A stretch of 64,000 nt of DNA from Stappia indica (GTDB lineage Bacteria > Pseudomonadota > Alphaproteobacteria > Rhizobiales > Stappiaceae), in contig NZ_JAIVMG010000004.1 in the NCBI RefSeq assembly GCF_020177335.1, forward strand, positions 124,001 to 188,000, written 5' to 3'. The notes beneath the pieces are model-generated. The model did not search any database. It was not told the DNA's origin and saw only the letters and a program-made list of their open reading frames with translations. Both the position numbers and the translations under genes were made by a program. Of this stretch, positions 25,929 to 38,351 are shown piece after piece. Position 1 is the first letter of the stretch. Each line of letters opens with the position of its first letter.

Positions 25929-27275
25929 TCAGGCGGCGGCGTGCGCCACCGCATCGGCGATGCGCTGGACGACGCCGCTCAGCACCATCTCGTTGTCCGC
26001 CTCGCCCATCACCCGGATCAGCGGCTCTGTGCCCGACGGGCGGATCAGCAGCCGGCCATGATCGCCCAGCTCCCTGCGGCCGTCCTCGATCGCCGCCTGT
26101 ACCCTGGGATCGTCAAGCGGCGTCGCGCCGGCATAGCGGACATTCTTGAGGATCTGCGGCACCGGCTCGAAGCGGCGGCAGACCTCGGACACCGGACGGT
26201 TGAGCTTGACCACACAGGCCAGCACCTGCAGCGCCGCGACGAGGCCATCGCCGGTGGTGGCGAAATCCGACAGCACGATATGGCCGGACTGCTCGCCGCC
26301 GACGTTGAAGCCATGCTGGCGCATATGCTCCACCACATAGCGGTCGCCCACCTTGGTACGTGCCAGCTCCAGCCCCAGGCCGGCAAGATAGCGCTCAAGG
26401 CCGAGATTCGACATCACCGTCGCCACGATGCCGGAGGCGGACAGGCGCCCGTCCTCCTGCCAGGACTGGGCAACCACGGCCATCAGCTGGTCGCCGTCGA
26501 CCACCTGACCGTTCTCGTCGACGATGATCACCCGGTCCGCGTCGCCATCCAGAGCAATGCCGATATCGGCCCGTACCTCATGCACCTTGGCGCAGAGCGC
26601 CTTTGTGTCCGTCGAGCCGCATCCCCGATTGATGTTGTAGCCATCCGGCTCCACGCCGATGGCGATCACATCGGCGCCCAGTTCCCACAACACCTCCGGC
26701 GCCACCTTGTAGGCCGCGCCATTGGCGCAATCGACGACGATGCGCAGGCCCGCAAGGCTCATTTCCCGCGACAGGGTGCGCTTGGCGAACTCGATATAGC
26801 GGTCACGCATGCCGTCGATGCGCTTGGCCCGACCGAGCTCGGAGGGACCAACCAGGCGGGTGGACAGATCCTGTTCCAGCAGGGCCTCGATCTCGCGCTC
26901 CACATCGTCCGACAGCTTGTAACCGTCCGGGCCAAAGAACTTGATGCCATTGTCCTGAAACGGATTGTGCGAGGCGGAGATCATCACCCCGAGATCAGCC
27001 CTCACCGAGCGGGTCAGCATGGCCACCGCCGGGGTCGGCATCGGACCGAGCACCAAGACATCCATGCCAACGGCGGTGAAGCCGGCCACCAGCGCGTTCT
27101 CGATCATGTAACCGGACAGCCTTGTGTCCTTGCCGATCACGACCCGGTGCCGGTGATTGCCGGTGCGGAACGACAGCCCGGCCGCCATGCCCACCTTGAG
27201 CGCGATGTCCGGTGTCATCGGCACCTGATTGGCCGTGCCACGAATGCCGTCCGTGCCGAAATACTTGCGTGTCAT
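25929..27275 (-). CDS. glmM: Phosphoglucosamine mutase
   Basis: A 448-residue enzyme interconverting glucosamine-6-phosphate and glucosamine-1-phosphate on the way to UDP-GlcNAc for peptidoglycan and lipopolysaccharide. The phosphoserine loop is [16 protein letters not shown], the metal loop is [10 protein letters not shown], the sugar-binding segment is [12 protein letters not shown], and the phosphate-binding loop is [12 protein letters not shown]. Length is typical. It lies downstream of ftsH on the same strand, a common pairing, separated by a terminator-like hairpin and a small repeat. Confidence 0.97.
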   Translation of the reverse strand: MTRKYFGTDGIRGTANQVPMTPDIALKVGMAAGLSFRTGNHRHRVVIGKDTRLSGYMIENALVAGFTAVGMDVLVLGPMPTPAVAMLTRSVRADLGVMISASHNPFQDNGIKFFGPDGYKLSDDVEREIEALLEQDLSTRLVGPSELGRAKRIDGMRDRYIEFAKRTLSREMSLAGLRIVVDCANGAAYKVAPEVLWELGADVIAIGVEPDGYNINRGCGSTDTKALCAKVHEVRADIGIALDGDADRVIIVDENGQVVDGDQLMAVVAQSWQEDGRLSASGIVATVMSNLGLERYLAGLGLELARTKVGDRYVVEHMRQHGFNVGGEQSGHIVLSDFATTGDGLVAALQVLACVVKLNRPVSEVCRRFEPVPQILKNVRYAGATPLDDPRVQAAIEDGRRELGDHGRLLIRPSGTEPLIRVMGEADNEMVLSGVVQRIADAVAHAAA

Positions 27276-27300
27276 CTTTTAAACCTATTGCCTGTGAGGC

Positions 27301-27385
27301 GTCATTCCGCCTGCCCGCGCTGGCGCGCAGCGATTGCCGCACCCCCCGGCCTGGAAAACAGGCCGGTCTGGAAAACAGGAATGAC
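27301..27385. repeat. Small intergenic repeat unit between ftsH and glmM
   Basis: GTCATTCC (27301-27308) and GGAATGAC (27378-27385) form inverted ends. Inside, the 12-base sequence CTGGAAAACAGG occurs twice in direct orientation (27351-27362 and 27368-27379) with a 5-base spacer. The unit resembles a short palindromic intergenic element. Its ends recall those of the repeat at 51927-52055 (GTCATCCC). No coding potential. Confidence 0.55.
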
Positions 27386-27446
27386 CATCATTTATCACCA
27401 AGGTGAGGCAAGACCGTTCAAAAATTGTTTTCATGCGTAACGAAAG

Positions 27447-27478
27447 GAAAAGGCCCGGAGGACGGATCCACCGGGCCT
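27447..27478 (-). terminator. Terminator after ftsH
   Basis: On the minus strand, AGGCCCGG (27478-27471) and CCGGGCCT (27458-27451) form an 8-bp stem followed by a T-rich tail. It lies about 35 bases after the ftsH stop, so glmM may need its own promoter or read-through. Confidence 0.75.
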
Positions 27479-27511
27479 GGAACGTTTTCGCCTTGGCGCT
27501 GGCTGAGCCGG

Positions 27512-29440
<1,929 letters not shown>

Positions 29441-29568
29441 TGCGATCCCTTCGCCGCTGGCCCGCGGCGGTCTGCGCTGATGACGTGAGCTTGCCTTGCA
29501 AGATAGGTCTCGCGGGCGGCACTGCCAAGGTGGAGTGCGACAATCGCACCAAAGCTTTTCCTATTTTC

Positions 29569-30930
29569 TTAAATCCGGGGAGAATGCAGCGAATTTAAGG
29601 AGTTTTTCGGCCGGTCCGGTCGCGCGAAGCGGACCAGCGGGCGCAGATCCAACCCTTGAGGCGGCAAATGAGCGGACAGGCCGGGACAATATGGCGCATC
29701 CGTCGCCCCTTCGACATCGTCTTTCCCCACGCGCTCGGCGCAAAAATCCACCACCGGCGCCGTGTCGAACGCCGCGCGTGGCCAACCTTCCGGCCAGGTC
29801 ATCTGCGCCCGGACCTCGGGGACCTCGGCGAGCGCACGAACGCGCAATACCCCCGCGCCGGTCCCGGTGACCGCGAAACGCCCGTCCCAGATGAAGCTGC
29901 AAGGACGGGCCTCGACCCGCTCAGCGACACCATCCCGGCCGTGCTCGCGCCAGATGAAGAGCCGGCCCTCCTGCCGGCGCAGCACGGCACCGGCCAGGGT
30001 TGCCTGCACCTGCTCCGCCCCGCCGAGCGTCTCCACCAGCCGCGCCAACCGCTCCAGCCGCGGTGGGTAGGCCGCTCCGGTCACCTGCAGCAAGACGGTG
30101 GCCACCAAGCGCAACAAGACCTCCTGCGGCAGCTCCGCCAGCGGAGCGAGGTCAAGACAGACCACGCCCGCCGGATGAACCGTGCCGGCGGTGGCAAGCA
30201 CCATTGCCACCCAATGATCGAGCGCCTCGGCCGCACCGGACAGCCGCCCCGCCGTCGCGGCAAGCCGACGCGGCGACAGCCCTTCGCCGGCGAGTTGCGG
30301 CATCAGGGCGCGCATCCGCACCCGGGCATAGGCGTTGCTGGCGTTGGAGGGGTCCTCATGCCAGGCGATCCCGGCCTGGCGCAGGCTCGCCGTCAGCCGC
30401 GCCTTGCCGATCTCAAGCAAGGGACGCAGCACGGTCACCCCTTGCCAGGAGCTGGAGGGCCGCATGGCGGACAGGCCATAGACCCCGCTGCCGCGCGCCA
30501 GCCGCAACAGGAAGGTTTCCGCCTGATCGTTGAGATGATGGGCAAGCACAAGCGCGTCGCCGTCGATATCGCGCAAGCCCGCGCAAAGAAGATCCCGCCG
30601 CGCCGCCCGCGCCGCCGCTTGCCGGTTGGCCGAGGGCTTGGCACCCGTCCAGCTCAGCACCCGCGCCGGCAGACCGAACCGGGCGGCCACCGCAACCACA
30701 TGCGCGGTTTCGTTGCGCGCCTCGGGCCGAAGCCGATGATCCACCGTGAAGACATGAATGTCCGGGCCGTCGGCCAGCGCCGCGCGCCAGCGGGCCACCA
30801 GGACAAGAAGAGCAAGGGAATCGCTGCCGCCCGACACCGCCAGCGCGATGCGCCGATACCCTGTCAGCGGCTGAAAAAGTCTGCCGGCCTCGTCCGCATC
30901 GACAGGCCGGGCTGCATCAGGCGCAGCCAC
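29569..30930 (-). CDS. tilS: tRNA(Ile)-lysidine synthase
   Basis: A 453-residue enzyme that attaches lysine to the wobble cytidine of tRNA-Ile(CAU), changing its reading from AUG to AUA. The ATP-binding PP-loop is LAVSGGSDSLALLVL; the following segments TVDHRLRPEA, AHHLNDQAETFLLRL and LLEIGKARL are family motifs. I chose the GTG at 30930, which overlaps the end of cpoB by 14 bases; the frame is open to 31035, but that part is Arg/Pro rich and lies inside cpoB. The C-terminal region is poorly conserved, as usual. Position between cpoB and ftsH is typical. Confidence 0.9.
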   Translation of the reverse strand: MAAPDAARPVDADEAGRLFQPLTGYRRIALAVSGGSDSLALLVLVARWRAALADGPDIHVFTVDHRLRPEARNETAHVVAVAARFGLPARVLSWTGAKPSANRQAAARAARRDLLCAGLRDIDGDALVLAHHLNDQAETFLLRLARGSGVYGLSAMRPSSSWQGVTVLRPLLEIGKARLTASLRQAGIAWHEDPSNASNAYARVRMRALMPQLAGEGLSPRRLAATAGRLSGAAEALDHWVAMVLATAGTVHPAGVVCLDLAPLAELPQEVLLRLVATVLLQVTGAAYPPRLERLARLVETLGGAEQVQATLAGAVLRRQEGRLFIWREHGRDGVAERVEARPCSFIWDGRFAVTGTGAGVLRVRALAEVPEVRAQMTWPEGWPRAAFDTAPVVDFCAERVGKDDVEGATDAPYCPGLSAHLPPQGLDLRPLVRFARPDRPKNSLNSLHSPRI

Positions 30931-31876
30931 CGGCCTGCTTCTGGGCCTGGGCTTCGGCGCGAATCGCGCTCGGCGCACCCGGGTATTTCGACAAGAGTTC
31001 GGAGAAGGTGGCGCAGGCCGCTTCGCCCTGGCCAAGCCCCTTCAGCGACAGGCCGAGCTTGAGCAGACTGTCGGTGACCTTGGTGCCGTCCGGATAGTCG
31101 GTGTAGCTCTTCAGGAACGCATCGGCGGCGGCGCGATACTGCTTGCGCGCAAAATGGCTCTCGCCAAGCCAGAACTGGGCATTTGCCGCCAGCGGATCGT
31201 TCGGGTGCGCCTCAAGAAACCGTTCGAACCCGCCCTGGGCACCCGCATAATCCCCCGACAGGATCATCGAATAGGAGGCATCGTAGTCGGAGCGCGGATC
31301 GCCGCCGGAAACCGCCGCAACCTGCCCGGCCGATGTCCCGAAACCTTCGCCGGGCGCAACCGCACCACCGCCGGTGGCCTCACCGCCGCCCGCGGCCACG
31401 CCGCCGCCCTGGCCGCGCGCCAATGCGGAGAGATCGAGCGGACCGCCCGCCGGGGCGTCCCCGTAGCCGCCGGCAGCGCCATAGGCGCCATCGCCGGAGC
31501 CGACATCGGCGGGAAGCTGGCCGAGCGTTCCGCTGGCCGCGCCATAGCTTTCGCTGCCGACCCCGCCGGGGAGGCTTGATGCCCCCCCTGCCGATCCGGC
31601 ATCCGAACGTTTGCCGGTGCCGCCTTCCAGTTGCTGCAGGCGATACTCATTGTCCTCCTGCATCCGGCGGATCTGTTCTTCCAGTTGCCGGATCTGGAAA
31701 TTGAGCTGCTCGATCTGACCGGTCAGGGATCGCATCTGATCCTCGACCTGGCTCAGCCGGACCGTGGTCTCGCCGTCGTCGCGGGAGCCGAACAATTGCG
31801 CATTGGCCGGAGCCGGCATGGCCGCCAGCATCCAGGCCATCAGCATTGCCCCCGCGCATTTCCTCAGTGCCGTCAT
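30917..31876 (-). CDS. cpoB: CpoB (YbgF), periplasmic Tol-Pal-associated TPR protein
   Basis: A 319-residue precursor with a signal peptide (about 1-27, ending PANAQ). It has an N-terminal coiled coil (VEDQMRSLTGQIEQLNFQIR and QLEEQIRRMQEDNEY), a Gly/Ala-rich linker, and a C-terminal TPR domain (about 205-319) with YDASYSMILSGDYAGAQGGF and SKYPGAPSAIRAEAQAQK. CpoB coordinates outer-membrane constriction and peptidoglycan synthesis with TolA. The ATG at 31876 has TGGAGGATATGC just upstream, a strong ribosome site. A terminator separates it from pal, so it may be partly independent. The last 14 bases overlap tilS. Confidence 0.93.
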   Translation of the reverse strand: MTALRKCAGAMLMAWMLAAMPAPANAQLFGSRDDGETTVRLSQVEDQMRSLTGQIEQLNFQIRQLEEQIRRMQEDNEYRLQQLEGGTGKRSDAGSAGGASSLPGGVGSESYGAASGTLGQLPADVGSGDGAYGAAGGYGDAPAGGPLDLSALARGQGGGVAAGGGEATGGGAVAPGEGFGTSAGQVAAVSGGDPRSDYDASYSMILSGDYAGAQGGFERFLEAHPNDPLAANAQFWLGESHFARKQYRAAADAFLKSYTDYPDGTKVTDSLLKLGLSLKGLGQGEAACATFSELLSKYPGAPSAIRAEAQAQKQAGGCA

Positions 31877-31999
31877 GCATATCCTCCAGGGTTGCAAGCA
31901 CATCCCGCCACCGCCGGGCAACGGTCGGACGGGCATTGGATAGCACAGAGCGCTTTGACTTCGGCCAAATTTTGACTGTGGGGCCTGGCCCGCGCGCAC

Positions 32000-32027
32000 A
32001 AAAAAACCGGCGGTCGGGACCGCCGGC
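32000..32027 (-). terminator. Terminator between pal and cpoB
   Basis: On the minus strand a GC stem (CCGGCGG/CCGCCGG) is followed by seven T. It starts about 30 bases after the pal stop, so much of the pal transcript should end here and cpoB-tilS receive less read-through. Confidence 0.8.
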
Positions 32028-32058
32028 TTCATGCCGATTTCGCTTGGGCAACGAGAGC

Positions 32059-32544
32059 TTAGCTGCCGGCGTTGTTCAACACCGTGACGGCACGCCGGTT
32101 CTGCGACCAGCAGGATTCGTCGTTGCAAACAGCGATCGGCCGTTCCTTGCCATAGGAGACGGTCTTGATCCGGCTGGCGGAAATCCCGCGCGAGACGAGG
32201 TAGCTGCGCACCGAATCCGCACGCCGCGCGCCGAGCGCGATGTTGTACTGGCGGGTTCCGCGTTCGTCCGCGTGCCCCTCGATGGTCACCGTGTAGCGGC
32301 TGTAGCTGTTCAGCCACTGTGCCTGCTTGTCCAGCGTGGCCCGCGCCTGGGAGGACAGCGACGTCTGGTCATTGGTGAAGAAAACACGGTCGCCGACATT
32401 GACGACGAAATCCTGTCCGGTGCCGGGCTGCACATTGCCCGTCAGCCCGTCCGTCTTGGTCTGCGCACAGGCCGCGAGCAGCAATCCGCCCGCCAACACC
32501 GCGGCAATGCGCACGTTGCGTGCGTGCTTGCCCATCTGCATCAT
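32059..32544 (-). CDS. pal: Pal, peptidoglycan-associated lipoprotein
   Basis: A 161-residue outer-membrane lipoprotein that binds peptidoglycan and TolB. The lipobox is LAAC with the lipidated Cys26. The C-terminal OmpA-like domain shows VNVGDRVFFTNDQTSL, IEGHADERGTRQYN with the diaminopimelate-binding Asp, GARRADSVRSYL and NRRAVTVL. I chose the ATG at 32544, 7 bases after AGGA; other in-frame ATGs lie within the next few codons. Two near-CtrA sites lie 60-100 bases upstream, and a terminator follows. Confidence 0.96.
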   Translation of the reverse strand: MMQMGKHARNVRIAAVLAGGLLLAACAQTKTDGLTGNVQPGTGQDFVVNVGDRVFFTNDQTSLSSQARATLDKQAQWLNSYSRYTVTIEGHADERGTRQYNIALGARRADSVRSYLVSRGISASRIKTVSYGKERPIAVCNDESCWSQNRRAVTVLNNAGS

Positions 32545-32606
32545 GAATATCCTGCTCCTGATCCCCACCGGCCCCGACAGGGTAAACGCTTCTAAAGCGA
32601 AACTGG

Positions 32607-32645
32607 TTAAGCCGGCGTTCATCAACGTGGTTAACGCCTGGTTAC
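32607..32645. promoter_or_regulatory. Two CtrA-like near-sites upstream of pal
   Basis: TTAA-N7-TTCA at 32607-32621 and TTAA-N7-TTAC at 32631-32645 each match seven of the eight conserved bases of the CtrA box. They lie in the tolB-pal gap, upstream of the pal start. A regulatory role is only suggested. Confidence 0.35.
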
Positions 32646-32754
32646 CACCACGATGCCGCTAGGGCATCAAATTTCTCGTGGAATGCCACCCCATGTCGCA
32701 CTCCCGCCGTTTCCGGCCAAGCCCCGATTGCCCGGGGAGCCTAACGCGCCATCC

Positions 32755-34104
32755 TCACTCCAGCAAGGGTGACCATGCCGGGTCCGAGGCGAAGGCCGGC
32801 ACCGGCAGCCGCTGCTCGTTGTAGCCGGTCAGGTCGACCGTCCACAGCTGCGGCCCTCCGTTCGGCCCCGGCGTGTCGCGGAAGAACACCAGCACCCGGC
32901 CGTTTGGCGCCCAGGCCGGCCCCTCGTTGTGATACCCCTCGGTCAGGATGCGCTCGGCCGATCCGTCCGGGCGCATCACACCGATCATGAACCTGCCCTG
33001 ATGCATCTTGGTGAAGGCGATCAGATCGCCGCGCGGCGACCAGACCGGCGTCGAATACCGCCCCGGCCCGAAGCTGATGCGCTGCGGGTTGGCACCGTCC
33101 GCGCTCATCACATAGAGCTGCTGCGAACCGCCCCGGTCGGATTCGAACACGATCTTCTGCCCGTCCGGCGAATAGGACGGGCTGGTGTCGATCGCCGGCG
33201 TATTGGTCAGCCGGGTGGTGCGGCGCGAGCGCAGATCCATCACGAAGATATTGGCATTGCCGCCCTGTTGCAGGCTCATGGCGACCCGCTGCCCGTCGGG
33301 CGAGAAACGCGGCGCGAAGGTCATGCCGGGGAAGTTGCCGACCACTTCCTGCTGCCCAGTCTCGATGTTGAGCAGATAGACGCGCGGATCCGCACCGGAA
33401 TAGGCCATGTAGGTGACCTCCTGACGCGACGGCGAGAAACGCGGGGTCAGCACCAGATCGCCGCCATTGGTCAGATAGCGCACATTGGCCCCATCCTGAT
33501 CCATGATCGCCAGCCGCTTGACCCGCTTGTTCTTCGGCCCGGTCTCGTCGATGAAGACGATGCGGGTATCGAAGTACCCCTTCTCGCCGGTCAGCCGCTC
33601 ATAGATCGCGTCGGCGATGATATGCGCCATGCGCCGCCAGTTGTCGGCGCTGGTGTAGAATTGCTGTCCCAGCATCTGCTGGCCGGCGAACACGTCCCAC
33701 AGGCGGAATTCCGCCCGGATGCGCCCGTCCGGCTGCTTGCTGATCGCGCCGACCACCAACCCTTGCGCGCCGATCGGCCGCCAGGAGGCGAATTGCGGCG
33801 GTGCGTTGATGCTCACGGTCTTTTCGATGAACGCGGCCGAATCGAGCGGCCGGAACAGGCCCGAGCGGGCCAGATCCGCCTTGATGACATCGCTGATGTC
33901 GCGCGCCATCTTGTCCTCGCCGCCAGTGCCGACAAAATCCGGAATGGCGATCGGCAGCGGCTCGATATTGCCCTGGGTCACGTCGATCTCGACCACCGCA
34001 TTGGCCGGGGCGGCGAAAAACGGCGCCGCCGCGACGACGAACAGCGCCAGCGCGAGCGCCCGCGCCGCGCCCAGAGCCAGAAGTCGGGGTACCGGTCTCT
34101 TCAT
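32755..34104 (-). CDS. tolB: TolB, periplasmic beta-propeller of the Tol-Pal system
   Basis: A 449-residue precursor. The signal peptide covers about 1-35 ([21 protein letters not shown]). The mature N-terminal domain contains the TolA-contacting start and [19 protein letters not shown]. The C-terminal six-bladed propeller shows repeated blades such as [49 protein letters not shown] and [16 protein letters not shown]. TolB shuttles between TolA and Pal during cell constriction. I chose the ATG at 34104; the frame is open to 34275 across the end of tolA. Confidence 0.96.
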   Translation of the reverse strand: MKRPVPRLLALGAARALALALFVVAAAPFFAAPANAVVEIDVTQGNIEPLPIAIPDFVGTGGEDKMARDISDVIKADLARSGLFRPLDSAAFIEKTVSINAPPQFASWRPIGAQGLVVGAISKQPDGRIRAEFRLWDVFAGQQMLGQQFYTSADNWRRMAHIIADAIYERLTGEKGYFDTRIVFIDETGPKNKRVKRLAIMDQDGANVRYLTNGGDLVLTPRFSPSRQEVTYMAYSGADPRVYLLNIETGQQEVVGNFPGMTFAPRFSPDGQRVAMSLQQGGNANIFVMDLRSRRTTRLTNTPAIDTSPSYSPDGQKIVFESDRGGSQQLYVMSADGANPQRISFGPGRYSTPVWSPRGDLIAFTKMHQGRFMIGVMRPDGSAERILTEGYHNEGPAWAPNGRVLVFFRDTPGPNGGPQLWTVDLTGYNEQRLPVPAFASDPAWSPLLE

Positions 34105-34264
34105 CAGTCGAAGCTCCCATGTCTCGCCCCGTGCAAGGGGCGATGCGGTTTGACCCGCCGGACCACCTGCCGCGCGCAACATCCGGCGCAAGCGGTTCGG
34201 AAACCGGGTTCCTGATCGAATGGCGATCCGAGCGGCCATGGCCAGACCGGATCGGGTCTGAAGC

Positions 34265-35245
34265 TTATCCACCAAGCAGATCCCTCGGGTCGAAATTGAT
34301 GATCACCTCCCGCCAGGCGTCGTATTTCGCCGCTGGCAGGGAATACGGGGCACAGCGCAGCACCGCCCGCCGGGCGCTTTCCGCCGCGATGGTGAAGGAC
34401 GGGTTGCTGCTGGAATTCAGCACCTCGGGCTGCATGTCGACGCCGCCATCGGGACGCAGGTACACCTTCAGCCGCACATTGAGGTCATTCGCCCCGGCCG
34501 AACCGGCGGGCGGGTTCCAGCATTGCGAAATCTGACTGCGCAGCGCGTCCAGCTCCGACTGGCTCATGGACACGTTGCTCAAGCCTTTGCGGCTGCCGAG
34601 CGAGGCGGGATTTTCCGAGGCGGACGGCGTGCCGCCCCCCGCCGGATCCACCTTGTTCAGGAGGGCCGCGATCTGGTTCGGGTTGAACGCCTTTTTCTTT
34701 TTCGTCGCCTTCGGCGGCGGGGTCGGCTTTGAGCGCGGACGCACCGAGGGCACCGGCTTGGGCGCCTCAGCCACCTTCTTCTCCGCCGGTTCCGGTGCCT
34801 TTTCCTTCGGCGCCTCGGCAACCGCTTCCTTCGGTGCCGGCGCAGGGGCCGGCTCCGGTGCCTTCACCGGCTCGGCCGGACGCGGCGGGGTGGGCGGTGC
34901 CGGTTCGGGCTCCGGCGCGGCAGCGGGTTGCTTGGCCGCCTGCTTCGCCGGCTGTTTCGCAGGGGTCGGCGTCGGTGTCGGCGTTTCGGTCTTGGCCTGC
35001 ACCGGCGGCGTCTCCGGCTTGACCTCCGGCGTCTTCGGCTTCACCGGCTTGGTCGCCTCGACCTCGCGCACCTCGGCATCCTTTTCGCCGATCCGCAGCT
35101 TGGTCAGTTCCGAAATCGGCACCAGATCGACCGGCAGGCTGTCGACCGGCGGCACGTCGAACGGCTTGGCGTTGGGAAACGACACCACGCCCCAAAGCAG
35201 CACGGCCAGATGGCCCGCGGTCGATGCGATCAGGCCCACGCGCAT
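34265..35245 (-). CDS. tolA: TolA, inner-membrane to periplasm energy-transducing protein
   Basis: A 326-residue protein with one N-terminal membrane helix (about 5-23, [19 protein letters not shown]), a long Pro/Ala/Lys/Glu-rich periplasmic stalk (about 60-200) and a C-terminal TonB-like domain (about 220-326) with [18 protein letters not shown] and [15 protein letters not shown]. TolQR drive TolA to pull on TolB-Pal using the proton gradient. Two Cys (in SQCWNPP and LRCAPYS) could form the disulphide seen in the TolA C-domain. A 218-base gap separates it from tolR, longer than usual for this operon. Confidence 0.93.
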   Translation of the reverse strand: MRVGLIASTAGHLAVLLWGVVSFPNAKPFDVPPVDSLPVDLVPISELTKLRIGEKDAEVREVEATKPVKPKTPEVKPETPPVQAKTETPTPTPTPAKQPAKQAAKQPAAAPEPEPAPPTPPRPAEPVKAPEPAPAPAPKEAVAEAPKEKAPEPAEKKVAEAPKPVPSVRPRSKPTPPPKATKKKKAFNPNQIAALLNKVDPAGGGTPSASENPASLGSRKGLSNVSMSQSELDALRSQISQCWNPPAGSAGANDLNVRLKVYLRPDGGVDMQPEVLNSSSNPSFTIAAESARRAVLRCAPYSLPAAKYDAWREVIINFDPRDLLGG

Positions 35246-35463
35246 GGCTAGAGCCTGTTCTCGTTCGGCAGGACGAACGCTGCCGCGCGCGCGCCACAGG
35301 CGCCGCCACGAGCGCCGGCAAGACGCACGGCAGCGCGACCGGTGCGGCCGATGCCGCCCGTCTCATGCCCTGCCCGCTCCGGACTATGCCTTTGCATCCG
35401 CTTCATCCTTGCAGCCAGTGCCCATACCGGCACCGGCGGTCCACCACCTGCCTGCGCCGGTGG

Positions 35464-35910
35464 CTATTTCTCTTCTTCCAGCGTGACGAGGCCGAGCCGC
35501 TTGTAGCCGGCGGCGCTGATCCGCCCCATCACCCGCATGATCGTGCCGTAGTCGGCGTTCGCATCGCCGCGCACGAAGATCCGCTCGTCGTATCCGTTCT
35601 CGGCGATCGCGGTCAGCTTCGGGATCACCTCGTCGGCGGCGATTTCCGTCTCCTGGATGTAGATCCGCCCGTCGGCGGCCACCGAGATGGTGATCGGCTC
35701 GGTCGAACCTTCCATCGGTTTGGCCTGGGTTTCGGGCAGGTCCAGCGGGACCCCGACAGTCAAGAGCGGCGCCGCGACCATGAAGATGATCAGCAACACC
35801 AGCATGACGTCGACGAACGGCGTCACGTTGATCTCGCTAAGGGGCTGATGGCGCCGTCTGCGCCGCCGTCCGCCCCCTTCGCGCGCGCCGCCTGCGGCCT
35901 GCATACCCAT
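35464..35910 (-). CDS. tolR: TolR, proton-channel subunit of the Tol-Pal motor
   Basis: A 148-residue ExbD/TolR-family protein. The single membrane helix contains the proton-carrying Asp in INVTPFVDVMLVLLIIFMV. The periplasmic domain has GVPLDLPETQA and the conserved IFVRGDANADYGTIMRVMG. The N-terminus is unusually rich in Gly and Arg (AREGGGRRRRRRHQ) before the membrane. It starts 6 bases after tolQ, so the two are translationally close. Confidence 0.96.
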   Translation of the reverse strand: MGMQAAGGAREGGGRRRRRRHQPLSEINVTPFVDVMLVLLIIFMVAAPLLTVGVPLDLPETQAKPMEGSTEPITISVAADGRIYIQETEIAADEVIPKLTAIAENGYDERIFVRGDANADYGTIMRVMGRISAAGYKRLGLVTLEEEK

Positions 35911-35916
35911 GGCGCT

Positions 35917-36630
<714 letters not shown>

Positions 36631-36789
36631 TGATATAAGGACCTCTTGTCCGGGACCGCAGGCCATACCTGCCGGACCGGATACCGGTTGCCCGCTCGGT
36701 CGGGTCAATCGCCTGTTCGCTGAGTCACCCGCCTGCATGGCGAGCGATTTTGGCGAAACTGGGACTGTTTCGGCCGAAAACTCACCGCA

Positions 36790-36821
36790 TTAAGGGGGCG
36801 TTAGGGTTACTGCAGCGTTAA
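36790..36821. promoter_or_regulatory. Two CtrA-like near-sites between ybgC and tolQ
   Basis: TTAA-N7-TTAG at 36790-36804 and TTAC-N7-TTAA at 36807-36821 each match seven of eight conserved CtrA-box bases and lie side by side 160-190 bases before tolQ. The second overlaps the ybgC stop codon. A role as a tolQ promoter element is inferred only. Confidence 0.35.
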
Positions 36822-37300
36822 GACGCGGTCTGCGTGTCATTTTCCAGGAGCGCAATCAGCGCTTCCGGCAGCCGGCGCGGCCGGCCTTCGGCGGAAATCA
36901 CCGCCACTGTCACCACCGCGCGGAACAGCACCTCATCGCCGCGCCGCACCTCCTGCGACAGGCACAGGCGCGCACCGCGCGCGCTGTCCAGCCGGGTCAC
37001 CACCTCCAACAGATCGTCGATCCGCGCCGGCGCCAGGAAGTCGATCTCCATCCGGCGAACGGCGAAGGCGAGCGAGCCGCCATGGGCGCCCTGCTGGAGC
37101 TCGTGATGATGCACGCCCGCCAGCCGCAGCATGTCCGAGCGGCCGCGCTCAATGAAGCGCAGATAGGTGGCGTGATAGACGACACCGGTGAAATCGGTGT
37201 CCTCATAGTAGACCCGCACCGGCAGCACATGGCCACGCGCCTCGCGCCGCCCGGCCAGGTCCGGCCATTTTGCCTCCTGCGGCCGGTCAGTCCGCGTCAT
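36818..37300 (-). CDS. ybgC: YbgC, Tol-Pal-associated acyl-CoA thioesterase
   Basis: A 160-residue hot-dog-fold thioesterase. The active-site motif is [19 protein letters not shown], with the catalytic Asp near the start, followed by ERGRSDMLR. YbgC enzymes act on acyl-CoA or acyl-ACP and are almost always linked to tolQ. The start overlaps the end of ruvB by 14 bases, tying the ruv and tol genes into one unit. It has an N-terminal extension of about 25 residues before the hot-dog fold. Confidence 0.94.
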   Translation of the reverse strand: MTRTDRPQEAKWPDLAGRREARGHVLPVRVYYEDTDFTGVVYHATYLRFIERGRSDMLRLAGVHHHELQQGAHGGSLAFAVRRMEIDFLAPARIDDLLEVVTRLDSARGARLCLSQEVRRGDEVLFRAVVTVAVISAEGRPRRLPEALIALLENDTQTAS

Positions 37301-38351
37301 GGCCGAACAACCCCGGCTGTGCTGCAGAGGCGCCCCCCGGCACGGCCAAGCCGAGATGGGCGAAGGCCTGCGGTGTCAAAACGCGCCCGCGCGGCGTGCG
37401 CTGGATATAGCCCTGCTGGATCAGATAGGGCTCGACGATTTCCTCAATCGCGTCGCGCGGCTCGGACAGGGCGGCGGCGATGGTCTCGATGCCAACCGGC
37501 CCGCCGCCGAATTTCAGGGCGATCTGGTTGAGATAGCGCCGGTCGAGCTGATCGAGCCCGGCATTGTCGACCTCAAGCTGGGTCAGCGCCCGGTCGGCGA
37601 TGGTCGCATCGACCGTTTCCTGACCGGCGACCACGGCGAAATCGCGCACCCGCCGCAACAGCCGCCCGGCGATGCGCGGTGTGCCGCGCGCCCGGCGGGC
37701 GATCTCCCGCGCCCCGTCCGGGCTCATGCCGATACCGAGGATCCGCGCGCCCCGGGTGACGATCAGCTCTAGCTCCTCACTGGTGTAGAACTGCAGCCGC
37801 ACCGGAATGCCGAACCGGTCGCGCAGCGGTGTCGTCAGCAGGCCGATCCGGGTGGTGGCCGCCACCAGCGTGAATTTCGCCAGGTCGATCTTGACCGAGC
37901 GCGCCGCCGGCCCCTCGCCGATGATCAGATCGAGCTGGAAATCCTCCATCGCCGGATAGAGCACCTCCTCCACCGCCGGGCTGAGCCGGTGGATCTCGTC
38001 GATGAACAGGACGTCGCGCTCTTCCAGATTGGTCAGAAGCGCCGCCAGATCGCCGGCCTTGGCGATCACCGGACCGGAGGTCGCACGGAAATTGACGCCC
38101 AGTTCCCGGGCCATGATCTGCGCCAACGTGGTCTTGCCAAGACCCGGAGGCCCGACGAACAACACATGGTCGAGCGCCTCGCCGCGCGCCTTGGCCGCAC
38201 CGATGAAGATCTTGAGATTGGCGCGGGCCTGCGCCTGCCCGACGAAATCGTCGAGCTGCTGCGGCCGCATGGTCGTATCGATCTCGTCGCCGCGCACGCC
38301 CGGCGAAACCAGCCGGTCGCTGTCGTCGATGCGGTCCGTGTCCGCGCTCAT
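37287..38351 (-). CDS. ruvB: RuvB, Holliday-junction branch-migration ATPase
   Basis: A 354-residue AAA+ motor that with RuvA moves Holliday junctions during recombinational repair. Walker A is [13 protein letters not shown], Walker B is [10 protein letters not shown], sensor 1 is in [19 protein letters not shown], and the C-terminal winged helix contains [12 protein letters not shown]. The N-terminus [11 protein letters not shown] is typical. It overlaps ruvA by four bases (ATGA-type) and ybgC by 14. Confidence 0.97.
   Translation of the reverse strand: MSADTDRIDDSDRLVSPGVRGDEIDTTMRPQQLDDFVGQAQARANLKIFIGAAKARGEALDHVLFVGPPGLGKTTLAQIMARELGVNFRATSGPVIAKAGDLAALLTNLEERDVLFIDEIHRLSPAVEEVLYPAMEDFQLDLIIGEGPAARSVKIDLAKFTLVAATTRIGLLTTPLRDRFGIPVRLQFYTSEELELIVTRGARILGIGMSPDGAREIARRARGTPRIAGRLLRRVRDFAVVAGQETVDATIADRALTQLEVDNAGLDQLDRRYLNQIALKFGGGPVGIETIAAALSEPRDAIEEIVEPYLIQQGYIQRTPRGRVLTPQAFAHLGLAVPGGASAAQPGLFGHDAD

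Noticed and set aside
35248-35433. A 61-codon minus-strand frame between tolR and tolA ending just before the tolA start
   Set aside because: Composition is Arg/Gly/Ala rich with no ribosome site or motif. Its position could allow coupling, but nothing else supports it.
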